From CAVUBL01 sp963837945 (GTDB taxonomy: Bacteria > Acidobacteriota > Thermoanaerobaculia > Multivoradales > DATKCC01), in contig CAWIQD010000024.1 of the NCBI GenBank assembly GCA_963837945.1, forward strand, positions 1 to 64,000: a stretch of DNA of 64,000 nucleotides. The letters are read 5' to 3'. The translations under genes and the position numbers were made by a program. Of this stretch, positions 36,447-45,531 are shown piece by piece. Under the pieces are notes generated by a model. The model had not been told where the DNA came from and made no database searches. It saw only the letters and a program-made list of their open reading frames with translations. How positions within the stretch are numbered: the first letter of the stretch is position 1; each line of letters starts with the position of its first letter.

Positions 36447-36723
36447 CTAGTGGTCTGATTCACAAATCCCTTGTCTTTCGTTGCGGTGCCGCGCGGCCGG
36501 ATACCAGGCGCCGCGACGCAGGCGATGCCGAGCCATCGTCGAGGAGCGGCAACGCCGTAGGCGGCCGCGCGCCGCCGCAACCCGAAGGGCGCAGGGGGAT
36601 TGCGGGCGTCTCCTGCGTTGCTCGTCGTCGACGATGCTACGGCATCGCCTCCTCCTCTCGCCTTGGATCCACTCCGCAAGACCCCTGCGCGAAAGATAAG
36701 GGATTCGTGAATCAGACCACTAG
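36447..36723. mobile_element. MITE-like element with 34-bp terminal inverted repeats
   Basis: Left end CTAGTGGTCTGATTCACAAA (continuing to 36480) and right end 36690-36723 are inverted copies matching at 32 of 34 positions. The 209-bp interior codes for nothing and is itself nearly palindromic: GGCGATGCCG with ATCGTCGA on the left is mirrored on the right, so transcripts would form a long hairpin. CTAG at each end may belong to the target site. A non-autonomous element inserted right upstream of vapBC. Confidence 0.8.
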
Positions 36724-36790
36724 TGGTCGACCGCCATAATATCACCGCCATAACCAAGCTGGCGGCCCGAAATAGGGCTGGCTCGGGGCC

Positions 36791-37303
36791 CTACTCGAAC
36801 TCTTTGACCGGCGGCGCCTGGTCGCGGCCGACGCGGCCGGTTTCGATCTCGGCCTGGAAGTAGTTCTCGCCCCGGATGGGCGCGCCGGCGAAGCGGCGGA
36901 GCATGGCGATCTGGCCGACGTGCGAGAGGGCGTCGGCGATGGGTCCGCGGAAGATCTTCTCCGCCGGCAGGCAGCCCTCGTCGGCGGCGGCCAGCGCCTG
37001 GTCGAGGCGCTCGAGGGCGGCGAAGAAGCGCTCGACCTCCTCGTCCCAGGAGAGCGGCTCGGCGCCGGTCCAGCGGTACTCCCCCCGGCTCATCCGGAAC
37101 GCCCAGTCGAGGAGGTCGCCCACGTGGGCCAGGATCTCGACCGGCGTGCGGGTCGTCTCGCCGGCCCGGAAGGCGGCGAAGGTGGCGGGCGCGCCGCGGA
37201 GCGCCTTGCCGCCGCGGTAGGCGAGGGTGGCGACGGTGTGACGGAGCAGCTCGATCTTGGGGTCGGGCCGATCGCGTGGGGCGCGGGAGGTGGGCTCGCT
37301 CAT
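36791..37303 (-). CDS. DinB-like (YfiT/DinB four-helix) protein
   Basis: 170 residues from ATG 37303, chosen because GGGAGATGATCGGGGC precedes it; an upstream TTG at 37339 would add 12 residues. DinB-fold pattern with a metal-type His in RTPVEILAHVGDLLDWAF and ADALSHVGQIAMLRRFAG and the terminal GRVGRDQAPPVKEF. Members are metal-dependent transferases (thiol) or unknown. No operon partner. Confidence 0.75.
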   Translation of the reverse strand: MSEPTSRAPRDRPDPKIELLRHTVATLAYRGGKALRGAPATFAAFRAGETTRTPVEILAHVGDLLDWAFRMSRGEYRWTGAEPLSWDEEVERFFAALERLDQALAAADEGCLPAEKIFRGPIADALSHVGQIAMLRRFAGAPIRGENYFQAEIETGRVGRDQAPPVKEFE

Positions 37304-37360
37304 GCCCCGATCATCTCCCGGCCCGCGCCGCTCGCTCAATCGCTCGGGCGGAGCCCGGCG

Positions 37361-37827
37361 TCATACTGCGACGAAGTGTCGGGCCACCCTCCCGGGCATT
37401 CGTTCGAGGCCCTGGTCGGCGTTCCGGGTGCGCTTGCAGACGCGACTGAAGTCCGAGACGCTGATGGCTTGCGCCTCGAGAAGGTCGAGCCAGAGGTCGA
37501 ACGGGTGCGCGACCCTCCCGCGGCCGAGCCCGCCAGGGCCGTGAGGGCTGCTCGTCGGTCGGACGTCACGAAGATTGCGTCGTGGCCATGCACCAGGGCC
37601 CAGGCAATGGCTTCGTGCTCTGCGAGGTTCGTGGTCTGCCTTTCCTCACCGTGCAGATCGAACAACACTTCCTCGGCAGGGTCTCCGCTGCCCACGAGAA
37701 CCCCGAAGACTTCGATTTCCGTGGCCGAGGAGACCAATAACCGTCCGCTCGGGTACGCACTCAGGTCCTCGGATAGCTTGAGGTCGGAAAGGACGTCAAG
37801 GGGACCATCGTCGATGATCCAGCGCAC
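37361..37827 (-). CDS. PIN-like putative toxin, partner of the XRE-ImmA protein (one frameshift)
   Basis: GTG start 37825-37827, 4 nt after the XRE-ImmA gene ends. N-terminus VRWIIDDGPLDVLSDLK has a first Asp pair in PIN-like position. The region TNLAEHEAIAWALVHGHDAI then FVTSDRRAALTALAG has the E and SDD-like acidic positions of DUF3368/DUF4411-type PIN proteins. After a one-base shift near 37525 the C-terminus reads VAHPFDLWLDLLEAQAISVS with a stop at 37361-37363. About 155 residues. Probable toxin of a TA pair with the ImmA protein; the target is unknown. Confidence 0.6.
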
Positions 37828-37831
37828 CTTC

Positions 37832-39014
37832 TCAAGCCCAGGTCACGATGTCGCGACCGCGGCCCGCCGAGATCACGCCGGTCGTCGCCGCCTCCGACGC
37901 GAGAGCCGCGATCACGCCTTGCGCGATCGGGGAGACCTCGCCCGCCGGCGGAAAGACCTCTGCCTCCCGTTCGAGCTGCCGGGCACTCGAGCTCTGGCCG
38001 GGTGTCCTTTCGAACGCCGCGCTCCAGTCGTGATCTTCGCTTTGGGTCGCGCGATCGAGCGCCTCGGCTGTCACTGGCTTGATGAGACCGCAGTTCTTGG
38101 CGTGCCAGATCGCTCCACGAATGGAGAAGCCCCATCGCCGTGCGAGCTCCTCGACTTTGCGCTCCGGCTCTCGGATCCGACGACCGTCCCCGGCTCGGAA
38201 CCAGTGCTGGACCTCGTCCCGGGGCGCCAGAAACGCCGGCGCGAAGGCCCGAGCCCGCTGTTCCGTCGCCGTGTGAAAGTTCCCGGTGCCCTCGGCCCAG
38301 GATAGCTGGGTGGTGAGATCGCGATCCCCCGAGTCATGAAGCAGGTGACACAGCTCGTGCGCGAGAAGAGCCCGGCGGCTCAGAACGGACCGAGACCTGG
38401 GGGAACGATCATTGAGCAAGATGACCGGGAGAGCTTCCCGTTCCCAAAGGCTCGCGGCATCCAAGCTCGCGGAGGAGAGCTCGGCTCGCGCAACGTGGAC
38501 TCCGGCCTCCGTCAACAGCCGTTCGAGCTCCAGGATGGGGCCGGGCCGCGGAAACAGCGACCACCGGGCCGTTTGGCCCATCTGATAGCCCTGCTTCCAG
38601 GGTTCGACTCGCTCCCCAACCGGTCTCGGATCGCGTAGATCGGCGAGCCGGATCGGGCGGCCGACCTGACTCGCCAGGAACCCGCCGATCCGGCTCAGCT
38701 CTGCGGCCAGGGACAGCGTGCGCAGGTCGTCCGACGTCAGCGCGACGCCCGCCGCGGCACGGAACCGTGCGACGCTCCGCCGGGGACTGCGATCTGCTCC
38801 GCTGGCCAGGGTGCCACTGTCAACGGCCAGCCCTCGGCAGATCGCCTCGAGCTTCCGACGGATGGATTGGCGATCCGGCCTCGATGTCCTGGAGGCGATC
38901 GGCCGTGACACCCGACCACTGGGCGACTCGCTCGATCGAGGCACCGAAGTCTTCCCGCCGGTGGCGCAAGCGATCCGCCAAGGAGTCGATTCGGCTCTGG
39001 AGCTGAACAGTCAT
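37832..39014 (-). CDS. XRE-family HTH fused to ImmA/IrrE (COG2856) metallopeptidase (one frameshift)
   Basis: About 394 residues from ATG 39012-39014. The N-terminal helix-turn-helix (IERVAQWSGVTADRLQDIEA) continues after a frame change near 38860 as KLEAICRGLAVDSGTLASG. A COG2856 domain follows with the zinc-protease motif LLAHELCHLLHDS (HExxH) and LSWAEGTGNFHTATEQRARA (E-x-x-A-N-like third ligand region). Such proteins act as repressor plus protease or as antitoxin. It is directly followed by a PIN-like gene, the layout of proposed Xre-COG2856 toxin-antitoxin modules. Confidence 0.75.
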
Positions 39015-39107
39015 CCGGGTCGTCCTGCTGGAGGTGGCCAGCGGGCGAAGGCCACCCAATGAGTCTAACAGCTCGTGGTGAAATGTGCCGTCACCAACCC
39101 TCTCCTC

Positions 39108-39785
39108 CTACCCCGACGCCGTCTCGGCAATCAGCCCGTCCGGGCCCCGTCGGTGAGGCTCAGTGGGCGGCACCTCCTTGAAACGGCCCGCGCCGCTCGC
39201 GGGCTGAAGGGCCGCCCGCTCCACCGCCCGCGCGCGGGCGACGCTCTCGGCGATCACCTTGGCGTAGTAGCGGGGCATCGAGGCCTGGACCGCGGGGGCG
39301 ATCGCGGCCGGGTCGGCGGTGGCTCCGGGCGCCAGGCCGTCGAAGGCGGCGATCCGGCCGTCCTCGAGCAGCGGGCGCACCCAGGTCAGGGGCTCGCTCG
39401 CCACGTCGGTGACCGTCGCGGCGCGGATCGCTCCGGCCGGGTCGAAGGCGACGCCGACGCCCAGCGGGCCGTGCTCGGACGCGGTCCAGAGGAACACGAC
39501 CGAGCCCACCAGTGCGCCGCCCGCGTCGCGGCCGACGTAGAGCTGGAGCTCGTCGGAGTTCGGGCTCCAGCCGGTCGCCTCGCGGACCCGCCGGGCGACG
39601 TCCGCCGTCAAGTCCTTGGCGAAGAGATTGGTCGCGCCGGGGAGGACTTGCTGGACGAAGGCGCTCTTCTTGACCAGCTGCACGTTGGGAGTGATGTGGG
39701 CGAAAGCGGGCGCGGCCAGGAGGCTCGCGGCGGCGGCCAGGACCGGGAGGATCGACCGGCCGGCGAAGAAACCGGTGTTACGCAT
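39108..39785 (-). CDS. Secreted FMN-binding-domain-like protein
   Basis: 225 residues with a signal peptide (LPVLAAAASLLAAPAFAH). The middle (GALVGSVVFLWTASEHGPLG, VGVAFDPAGAIRAATVTDVA) follows the FMN-binding domain of RnfG/NosR-like proteins. The flavinylation motif (SGAT) is not visible, so covalent flavin is doubtful. It overlaps the upstream membrane-protein gene by 8 nt and is third in a porin-membrane-FMN operon; a periplasmic electron-transfer or sensing role is a guess. Confidence 0.6.
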   Translation of the reverse strand: MRNTGFFAGRSILPVLAAAASLLAAPAFAHITPNVQLVKKSAFVQQVLPGATNLFAKDLTADVARRVREATGWSPNSDELQLYVGRDAGGALVGSVVFLWTASEHGPLGVGVAFDPAGAIRAATVTDVASEPLTWVRPLLEDGRIAAFDGLAPGATADPAAIAPAVQASMPRYYAKVIAESVARARAVERAALQPASGAGRFKEVPPTEPHRRGPDGLIAETASG

Positions 39786-40377
39786 GGGAGGGCTCCTTGG
39801 GGGATCGCTGAAACCAGCACTGCGTCAGGGTGAGAACGAGGACGACGAGGTAGACCAGGCCCATCGCCAGGCCGCCGGCGACCGCGAGCGTCGCCCAGGC
39901 GACGCCCCACGCGGGCGCGAGGTGGGCGCCCCAGAGGCCGACGAAGTCCGCCGCCGGCGCCGCGAAGGCGAGGAGGACCAGAGCCGAGCGCACCCGCGAG
40001 CCGAGCTCGAGCCCCATCGCGATCGCCGCCAGGGCGAGGGCGCAGAGGGCGTAGGCCGGCACGTGGACGTGGGTGTCCTGGACCAGGAGCTCGCGCTCGA
40101 CGTGGTGCTCCCCGCGGTCGAGGTCGGCGAGCGAGATCGGGTGCTCGCCGGCCGGCCCGGCCGCGGCCGTGCCGGACACCTGAGCGCCCCGGGGGGCGAG
40201 CTGCCGCGCGACGCCGGCCGGCGTGAACGAGGAGAAGTCCTTCACCTGCCAGGCGCCGAAGAGGTCCGCGGCGCCCAGCAGCAGGAGGAACAGGGTGACG
40301 GCGAGCCGCAGCTCGAACGGCCCGCGCGGTAGACCGCCCAGCGCGAGGGCGGCGGCGGCTCTCGGCCTCTCCGGCAT
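39778..40377 (-). CDS. Integral membrane protein of unknown function
   Basis: 199 residues from ATG 40375-40377, which overlaps the porin stop. Four hydrophobic segments: LRLAVTLFLLLLGAADLFGA, YALCALALAAIAMGLEL, SALVLLAFAAPAADFVGLWG, and LAMGLVYLVVLVLTLTQ. A periplasmic loop with HHVERELLVQDTHVHVP lies after the first. No family recognised. Co-translated with the porin and the FMN-binding-like gene, so they probably act together at the envelope. Confidence 0.7.
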   Translation of the reverse strand: MPERPRAAAALALGGLPRGPFELRLAVTLFLLLLGAADLFGAWQVKDFSSFTPAGVARQLAPRGAQVSGTAAAGPAGEHPISLADLDRGEHHVERELLVQDTHVHVPAYALCALALAAIAMGLELGSRVRSALVLLAFAAPAADFVGLWGAHLAPAWGVAWATLAVAGGLAMGLVYLVVLVLTLTQCWFQRSPKEPSHA

Positions 40378-41566
40378 CAGAAGAGGAACACCGTCTGGAG
40401 GGTGGCGGAGAGGAAGTCGCTCCGGCCGACGCCCGCCTCCCCGGAGCGGAAGACGTCCCGGTCCGAGCGGTCGTAGCGCAGGTCGAGGCGCACCTGGAGC
40501 TCGGGGATCTTGAGCGAGCTGTGGGCGAGGTAGCGGAAGACGCCGTAGAAGCCGCCGCCCACCAGGTACTGCGGCGAGACGGTGAGCGAGCGCAGCGTCT
40601 GCGCCGTGCCGGTGCGGGCGCCGTCCTGGTCGTCGAGATAATCGGCCCGCACCGTGCCGGCCCAGGGGCCGCCGAAGCGGTGGTGGACGAAGAGGGTCTG
40701 GGCGAGCCAGCGGGCCGTTCCGCCGTCCTCGGCGAGACCCTGCTCGCGGCCGGCGACCGACTCGCCGCCCCAGACCCAGCTCCGGACCGGCTGGAACAGA
40801 AGGGTCCCGACGACGGTCGTGCGGTCGTGACGGGTGTCGTCGGGCTGCTCGGGGCCGTCGATCACGCCGAGGCCGACGTGGGCGGCGAGCGACGGGCTCC
40901 AGAGGCCGTAGAGGGCGAAGGTCTTGGCGTGGTTGTCGTCGCTGTCGAGGTCCCAGCCGTTGGCGACGATCGCCCACCCCTCGAGCTCGGGCGAGAAGGC
41001 CTGGTGGAGCTGGAGACCGGTGAACTTCACGGGCCGCGCGAAGCCGAAGGTGAAGGACTCGGTCGCCTGGAGGTTCAAAGGCGCGTCGTCGCGCTCGATG
41101 GCGAGCGGCGAGTCGAGCTTGCCGAAGGAGACGTCGAGCCCCGAGACGGCGGCGGGCCGCCAGGTGAGGATCAGGTTGTCGATCTCGGTCTCGGTGCCGC
41201 CCTCGTCGCCCGCCCGTCCTCCTCGAGGAAGGGCGACGGCGCCTCGCGGGCGGTGGTGAGCTGGCCGAAGACGGTGAAGCGGTCGGTGATCGCCTTGTAG
41301 GCGGCGAGCGCCAGGACGCCGGCGGCGAAGCTGTTGTCGTGGGTGTCGCGCTCGTAGGAGAGATCGGCGACGCCGAAGCCGTTCAGCTGGAGCCGGTGGC
41401 TCGAGTCCGAGCCGAAGCCTCCGGCGGCCCGGCCTTCGTCGATCGACTGGGCATTGATCGGGATCTCTCCCGAGTCCTGCTGGGCGCCGGCCGCGGCCGG
41501 CAGGGCGAGCGCGAAGAGAACGCAACCGCTCGCCAGCGCGGCACGGCGCCGGATAGGGTGATGCAT
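40377..41566 (-). CDS. Outer-membrane beta-barrel porin-like protein (one frameshift)
   Basis: About 395 residues from ATG 41564-41566. Signal peptide (LASGCVLFALALPAAAGAQQ), then alternating amphipathic strands (LQLNGFGVADLSYERD, FTVFGQLTTARE). The frame changes near 41215, and the protein continues EIDNLILTWRPAAVSGLDVS, LHQAFSPELEGWAIVANGWD, ending LSATLQTVFLF with a C-terminal Phe. The pattern fits porins of the carbohydrate-selective/phosphate-selective (OprO/P-like, BBP) class; substrate unknown. Heads the porin-membrane-FMN operon. Confidence 0.75.
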
Positions 41567-41639
41567 GGCAACCTCCCGGGTTGTCGTCGGAGCGTGGGAC
41601 GCTCCGAGCTGTCGAAGATCTGTGCGACGAAACGGGAGG

Positions 41640-41984
41640 TCAGGCGCGCGGCGGCGGGACCGCCGGCTCTCGGCAGGGGGCCGGTCCGGCGACCAGACGA
41701 AGGGGAGTCACCGGCTCCGCCACCACCGGTGCGGCGGTCCAGGCGAGGCTCGGGAGGACCGCCGGGGGCGCCGCCACCGATCCCAAGGGGAGCTGGGGCG
41801 GCGGGCAGTCGCTCAGGTGCGGAGCGCCCATGGCGCGCGCCCGGGCGCAGCGCAGGGCGCAGGCGGTGTCCATGCCGCCCATCCGGCAGCACGGCGCGAG
41901 GCGGAAGGTCGCGGGGGCGACGGCCACGCTCGCCAGGACGGGAAGCAGCAGGCTCGCGACGAGGAGGAGGGAAGCGAACCGCAT
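41640..41984 (-). CDS. Small secreted Cys-containing hypothetical protein
   Basis: 114 residues, signal peptide MRFASLLLVASLLLPVLASV, then CCRMGGMDTACALRCARARA with a cluster of four Cys and Met that could bind metal (copper-type pattern), then a Pro/Ala-rich tail. No family known. It lies 73 bp upstream of the porin operon on the same strand and may be regulated with it. Confidence 0.55.
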   Translation of the reverse strand: MRFASLLLVASLLLPVLASVAVAPATFRLAPCCRMGGMDTACALRCARARAMGAPHLSDCPPPQLPLGSVAAPPAVLPSLAWTAAPVVAEPVTPLRLVAGPAPCREPAVPPPRA

Positions 41985-42071
41985 CGGTCGAAGGATATCA
42001 GGGGCCGCCGGGAGGGTCCCGCGGCCACCCGATGAGTCCCGGCGGGCCCGGGAGCGGTTCAGGGCCCGTCC

Positions 42072-42875
42072 TCACTCCCCCGGGTCGGGGACGAGGAGGC
42101 GCTCGACCGAGCGGGCGTGGCCGGTCGACTCGTCGACGTCGACCACGGCGGCGGCCAGGCGGACGTCGTGCTTGGCCACCTGGAAGGGCGCCGGGGTGCC
42201 GGTCAAGAAGCGGTGGAGCACCTTGTCCGGGCGCATGCCGATGATCGACTCGTACGGGCCGGTCATGCCGACGTCGGTGACCAGGGCGGTGCCGCCGGGC
42301 AGCACGCGCTCGTCGGCGGTGGGCACGTGGGTATGGGTGCCGAAGACCGCCGAGACCCGGCCGTCGAGGTAGAAGGCGATCGCCTGCTTCTCGCTGGTCG
42401 CCTCGGCGTGGAAGTCGACGATCACGACACGCGGGGCCGGCTGGCGCGCGGCGAGGTCCGCGAGGATCCGGTCGGCGGTGCGGAAGGGGTCGTCGAGCGG
42501 GTCCATGAACACCCGCCCCTGGAGGTTGATGACGGCCACCGGCACGCCGGCCGGGGTCTCGCCGACGTGGACGCCGACGCCGGGGTTGCCCGCCGGGTAG
42601 TTCGCGGGGCGCAGCAGGGCGCGGCCCGAGCGGCGCGCGAGCAGGTCGCCGACCTCCTTCTTGTCCCAGATGTGGTTGCCCGAGCTGTAGCAGTCGATCG
42701 GTAGCTCCTCGAGCTCGGCGAGCACGCCGGCGGTGACCCCGAAGCCGCCGGCGGCGTTCTCGACGTTGACGATCACGTAGTCCGCGCGGTGGCGATCGAT
42801 CAGGCCGTCGAGCAGGCGGGCGAGGACGCGCCGGCCCGGCTTGCCGATGACGTCGCCGACGAAGAGGACGTTCAT
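42072..42875 (-). CDS. ymdB: YmdB-like 2',3'-cyclic-nucleotide / metallophosphoesterase (TIGR00282)
   Basis: 267 residues. Metal-ligand motifs: NVLFVGDVIGKPGRRVLARL (Asp), VNVENAAGGFG (Asn-Glu-Asn), YSSGNHIWDKKEV (Gly-Asn-His), VIVDFHAEATSEKQA (Asp-x-His) and VFGTHTHVPTADERVLPG (His-x-His). In Bacillus YmdB is a phosphodiesterase that affects biofilm and motility. Gene order rny-ymdB is conserved in many phyla, as here. Confidence 0.92.
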   Translation of the reverse strand: MNVLFVGDVIGKPGRRVLARLLDGLIDRHRADYVIVNVENAAGGFGVTAGVLAELEELPIDCYSSGNHIWDKKEVGDLLARRSGRALLRPANYPAGNPGVGVHVGETPAGVPVAVINLQGRVFMDPLDDPFRTADRILADLAARQPAPRVVIVDFHAEATSEKQAIAFYLDGRVSAVFGTHTHVPTADERVLPGGTALVTDVGMTGPYESIIGMRPDKVLHRFLTGTPAPFQVAKHDVRLAAAVVDVDESTGHARSVERLLVPDPGE

Positions 42876-42938
42876 CGGAGGGGTTTCCTCCGCCTCAGGC
42901 TGTCAGAGCTGTCGCGCTGCAACCTGGGCTGCACCCGC

Positions 42939-43140
42939 CTCGCGCAGAGGCGCAGAGGCGCAGAGGCGCGGTTCCGTCGGGAAGGTCATGGACGAGTCGA
43001 TGGATACCATGCGGGATCCGAGGTGCACCGAAGATCAGGAGCAGGCATGTGTCGCTTCACCTCGTGGCCTCGTGTCGTGTGCTCGATTGCGATGACCGTT
43101 CCTCCTCTGCATCTCTGCGTCTCCGCGCCTCTGCGCGAGC
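42939..43140. repeat. Inverted-repeat element of the CGCAGAGGCG type
   Basis: Left arm 42939-42971 has tandem GCGCAGAGGC units; right arm 43101-43140 has the complement (GCATCTCTGCGTCTCCGCGC and on). The 130-bp middle has no gene. Such CGCAGAG hairpins are dispersed non-coding repeats in many bacteria and can be REP/MITE-like. It fills most of the 308-bp rny-ymdB gap. Confidence 0.65.
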
Positions 43141-43183
43141 AGCTCGTCGCTCGAGCCGTGCAAGATGTGCGGCACGGAAAGGG

Positions 43184-44746
43184 CTACCTCGCATACTCGA
43201 TCGACCGGGTCTCGCGGATCACGTTGACCTTGATCTGGCCCGGGTAGGTGAGCTCGGACTCGATCTTCTTCGCCACGTCCTTCGACAGCATGATCGCCTC
43301 CTCGTCCGAGATCCGGCCGCTGTCGACGATGATCCGGATCTCCCGGCCGGCCTGGATCGCGAACGTCTTCTGCACGCCCTTGAAGCCGGCGGCGATCTCC
43401 TCGAGCTTCTCGAGCCGCTTGACGTAGGTCTCGAGCACCTCCCGGCGCGCCCCGGGGCGGGCGGCCGACAGCGCGTCGGCGGCGGTGACCAGGATCGCCT
43501 CGACGGTCTCCGGGTCGTAGTCGCCGTGGTGGCAGGCCATCGCGTGGACCACCTCGTCGGTCTCGCCGTAGCGCCGGAGCAGGTCCATGCCGATCTCGAG
43601 GTGGGTGCCGTCGACCTCCCGGTCGACCGCCTTGCCGACGTCGTGGAACAGCCCGGCGCGGCGCGCGACCTGGACGTTCGCCTTGAGCTCGCCCGCCATG
43701 ATGCCGGCGAGGAAGGCGACCTCCTTCGAGTGGTGGAGCACGTTCTGCCCGTACGACGTCCGGAAGCGCAGGCGGCCCATGAGCTTGACCAGCTCGGGAT
43801 GGACCTCGGGGATGTTGAGCTCGAGCATCGCCGACTCGCCCTCCTCGACGATCAGCTCCTCGAACTCCGCCTTGACCTTCTCCACCACCTCCTCGATCCG
43901 GGCCGGGTGGATCCGGCCGTCGGCGATCAGGCGCTCGAGCGCCACCCGCGCGATCTCGCGGCGGAAGGGGTCGAAGCCGGACAGGATGACCGCCTCGGGG
44001 GTGTCGTCGACGATCAGGTCGATGCCGGTGGCGGCCTCGAGCGCCCGGATGTTGCGCCCCTCGCGGCCGATGATGCGGCCCTTCATCTCGTCGGACGGCA
44101 GGACCACGACCGAGACGGTCGTCTCCGAGACGTAGTCCGAGGCGGAACGCTGCACCGCCATGCCGATGATGCGCTGGGCGTGGCGCTGCGCCTGCTCGCG
44201 CGCCTCGTCCTCGATCCGCTTGACCGCGTGGGCGGCGTCCATCCGAGCCTCGTTCTCCATGACCCGGATGAGCTCGTCCTTGGCCTGCTGGGCGGTGAGC
44301 CCCGCGATCTGCTCGAGCTTGCCCCGTTCCTCGGCGAGCAGCGAGTCGATCTCCTGCTGCCGGCGCGCCGAGAGGCGGTCGCGCTCCTGAACCTCGCGCT
44401 CGCGCGTCTGGGCCTCCCGCTCCCGCGTGTCGAGCTGGTCGAGCCGCTTGTCGAGGGTGTCTTCCTTCTGGGTGAGCCGGCGCTCGAGCGCCTCGAGCTC
44501 GTCGCGCCGCTTGCGCGACGCCCTCTCGAACTCGCTGCGCGCCTGGAGCAGCTTCTCCTTGGCGACGATCTCCGCCTCGCGCAGCCTCGAGTCGCTCGAG
44601 CGCTCCGCCTCCTCGAGGATCTTCGCGGCCTGGCGGCGCGCACGAGCGTTCACGCGCTTCGCCTGCCGGCGGAGCACGAGCCACCAGAGCAACGGAATCG
44701 CGACCACCAGGGCGATCGCGATCCCCATCAGTACGGTGCTATCCAA
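43184..44746 (-). CDS. rny: Ribonuclease Y
   Basis: 520 residues. N-terminal membrane anchor (LMGIAIALVVAIPLLWWLV), a long coiled coil (about 30-200, e.g. RDELEALERRLTQKEDTLDK), a KH domain (MKGRIIGREGRNIRALEAAT) and an HD domain (HHSKEVAFLAGIMAGELKAN, GLFHDVGKAVDREVDG). It ends with NVIRETRSIEYAR, the family's usual tail. Endoribonuclease that starts mRNA decay at the membrane. Context: zapA, 6S-like RNA, rny, ymdB, an order seen in several phyla. Confidence 0.96.
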   Translation of the reverse strand: MDSTVLMGIAIALVVAIPLLWWLVLRRQAKRVNARARRQAAKILEEAERSSDSRLREAEIVAKEKLLQARSEFERASRKRRDELEALERRLTQKEDTLDKRLDQLDTREREAQTREREVQERDRLSARRQQEIDSLLAEERGKLEQIAGLTAQQAKDELIRVMENEARMDAAHAVKRIEDEAREQAQRHAQRIIGMAVQRSASDYVSETTVSVVVLPSDEMKGRIIGREGRNIRALEAATGIDLIVDDTPEAVILSGFDPFRREIARVALERLIADGRIHPARIEEVVEKVKAEFEELIVEEGESAMLELNIPEVHPELVKLMGRLRFRTSYGQNVLHHSKEVAFLAGIMAGELKANVQVARRAGLFHDVGKAVDREVDGTHLEIGMDLLRRYGETDEVVHAMACHHGDYDPETVEAILVTAADALSAARPGARREVLETYVKRLEKLEEIAAGFKGVQKTFAIQAGREIRIIVDSGRISDEEAIMLSKDVAKKIESELTYPGQIKVNVIRETRSIEYAR

Positions 44747-44825
44747 CGTGCCACCCCCTCGTCCTGCCGGGATGGGGGTGCGGGTGGTCCGGAGCTTCCT
44801 CCGTCACGTGGAGGGATAAATGAGC

Positions 44826-45011
44826 TGCATCCCCCGCGCAGCCGTGTGGACTGCCGCGCCTAGAACCTTAAGCGCCAAGTGGGTGTCCGCGCCACCGGCC
44901 ATCAGCGTCCCCGTTCGAGCGGGGCTGGCACAGTCCGGCGGGTGAAGACTCCCTAGTTGTATATGTTGGTTCTACCATGGGTTGGCCCATCACGAACCAC
45001 GCAGGGGATGC
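44826..45011 (-). ncRNA. ssrS: Candidate 6S RNA between zapA and rny
   Basis: The 310-bp gap between zapA and rny holds a 186-nt segment whose ends pair as a closing stem: GCATCCCCTGCG (45011-45000) with CGCGGGGGATGC (44837-44826). Inside is a strong terminal hairpin CCCCG-CTCGAA-CGGGG flanked by CGCCGG / CCGGTGGCG, plus a side hairpin (TGGTTC ... ATGGG-CCAA-CCCAT ... GAACCA). Length, closing stem and position next to zapA, where ssrS lies in many bacteria, suggest 6S RNA, the RNA-polymerase regulator. The strand is taken from its neighbours. The conserved central bubble was not verified by a covariance model. Confidence 0.55.
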
Positions 45012-45056
45012 AAACTCTTCGACCTTCGTCATATCTCTAGGACGGCCACCGGTGGA

Positions 45057-45350
45057 TCAACCTCGAGCTGCCTCGGTCAATTCCCCGGCGAGCGCCGCCA
45101 CCTTCTCCTGGATCTCGACCCGTTCCCCTTCCGACAAGCGCTTGGTCTGGAACAGTTCGTCCGCCAAGTTGAGAGCCGCCAGGATCGCGATCTTGGCCGT
45201 GTCCACCGTCGAGACCTTCTCGGAGATCTCACGCATCTTCCGATCGACGACGGCCGCCAGCTCCTGGAGGTACTCCTGATCGTCGCTCCCGCGTACAGGA
45301 TAGACCGAGCCGAAGATCTCGATGTCCGTCGTCTGAGGCTCGTGCGCCAT
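45057..45350 (-). CDS. zapA: ZapA cell-division protein
   Basis: 97 residues from ATG 45348-45350. ZapA pattern: TDIEIFGSVYPVRGSDDQEY, LQELAAVVDRKMREISEK, STVDTAKIAILAALNLADEL, and a C-terminal coiled coil. It stabilises FtsZ rings. Usually followed by 6S RNA or rny, as here. Confidence 0.9.
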   Translation of the reverse strand: MAHEPQTTDIEIFGSVYPVRGSDDQEYLQELAAVVDRKMREISEKVSTVDTAKIAILAALNLADELFQTKRLSEGERVEIQEKVAALAGELTEAARG

Positions 45351-45531
45351 ACGCCGAGAGTCCTTCCCCGCCCGCCAAGTGTCGAGCTGACAGGGACTTG
45401 TCCGATAGGCACTATAGCACAGGCGGGGGCTCCCCGAAGAGGCCTCCGGGCGAGGGCGGAGCGGGCTGTGGCGGCCGCGCGGCGCCCGGCGGCCCGGGAC
45501 CGGAGAGGTCACCGGGCGCCTCCCGCCACGG

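Noticed and set aside
36448..36757. ORFs inside the MITE-like element
   Set aside because: They span the palindromic interior, have no ribosome site and match no family.
42060..44863. Plus-strand ORFs opposite ymdB and rny
   Set aside because: Antisense shadows of strongly conserved genes.
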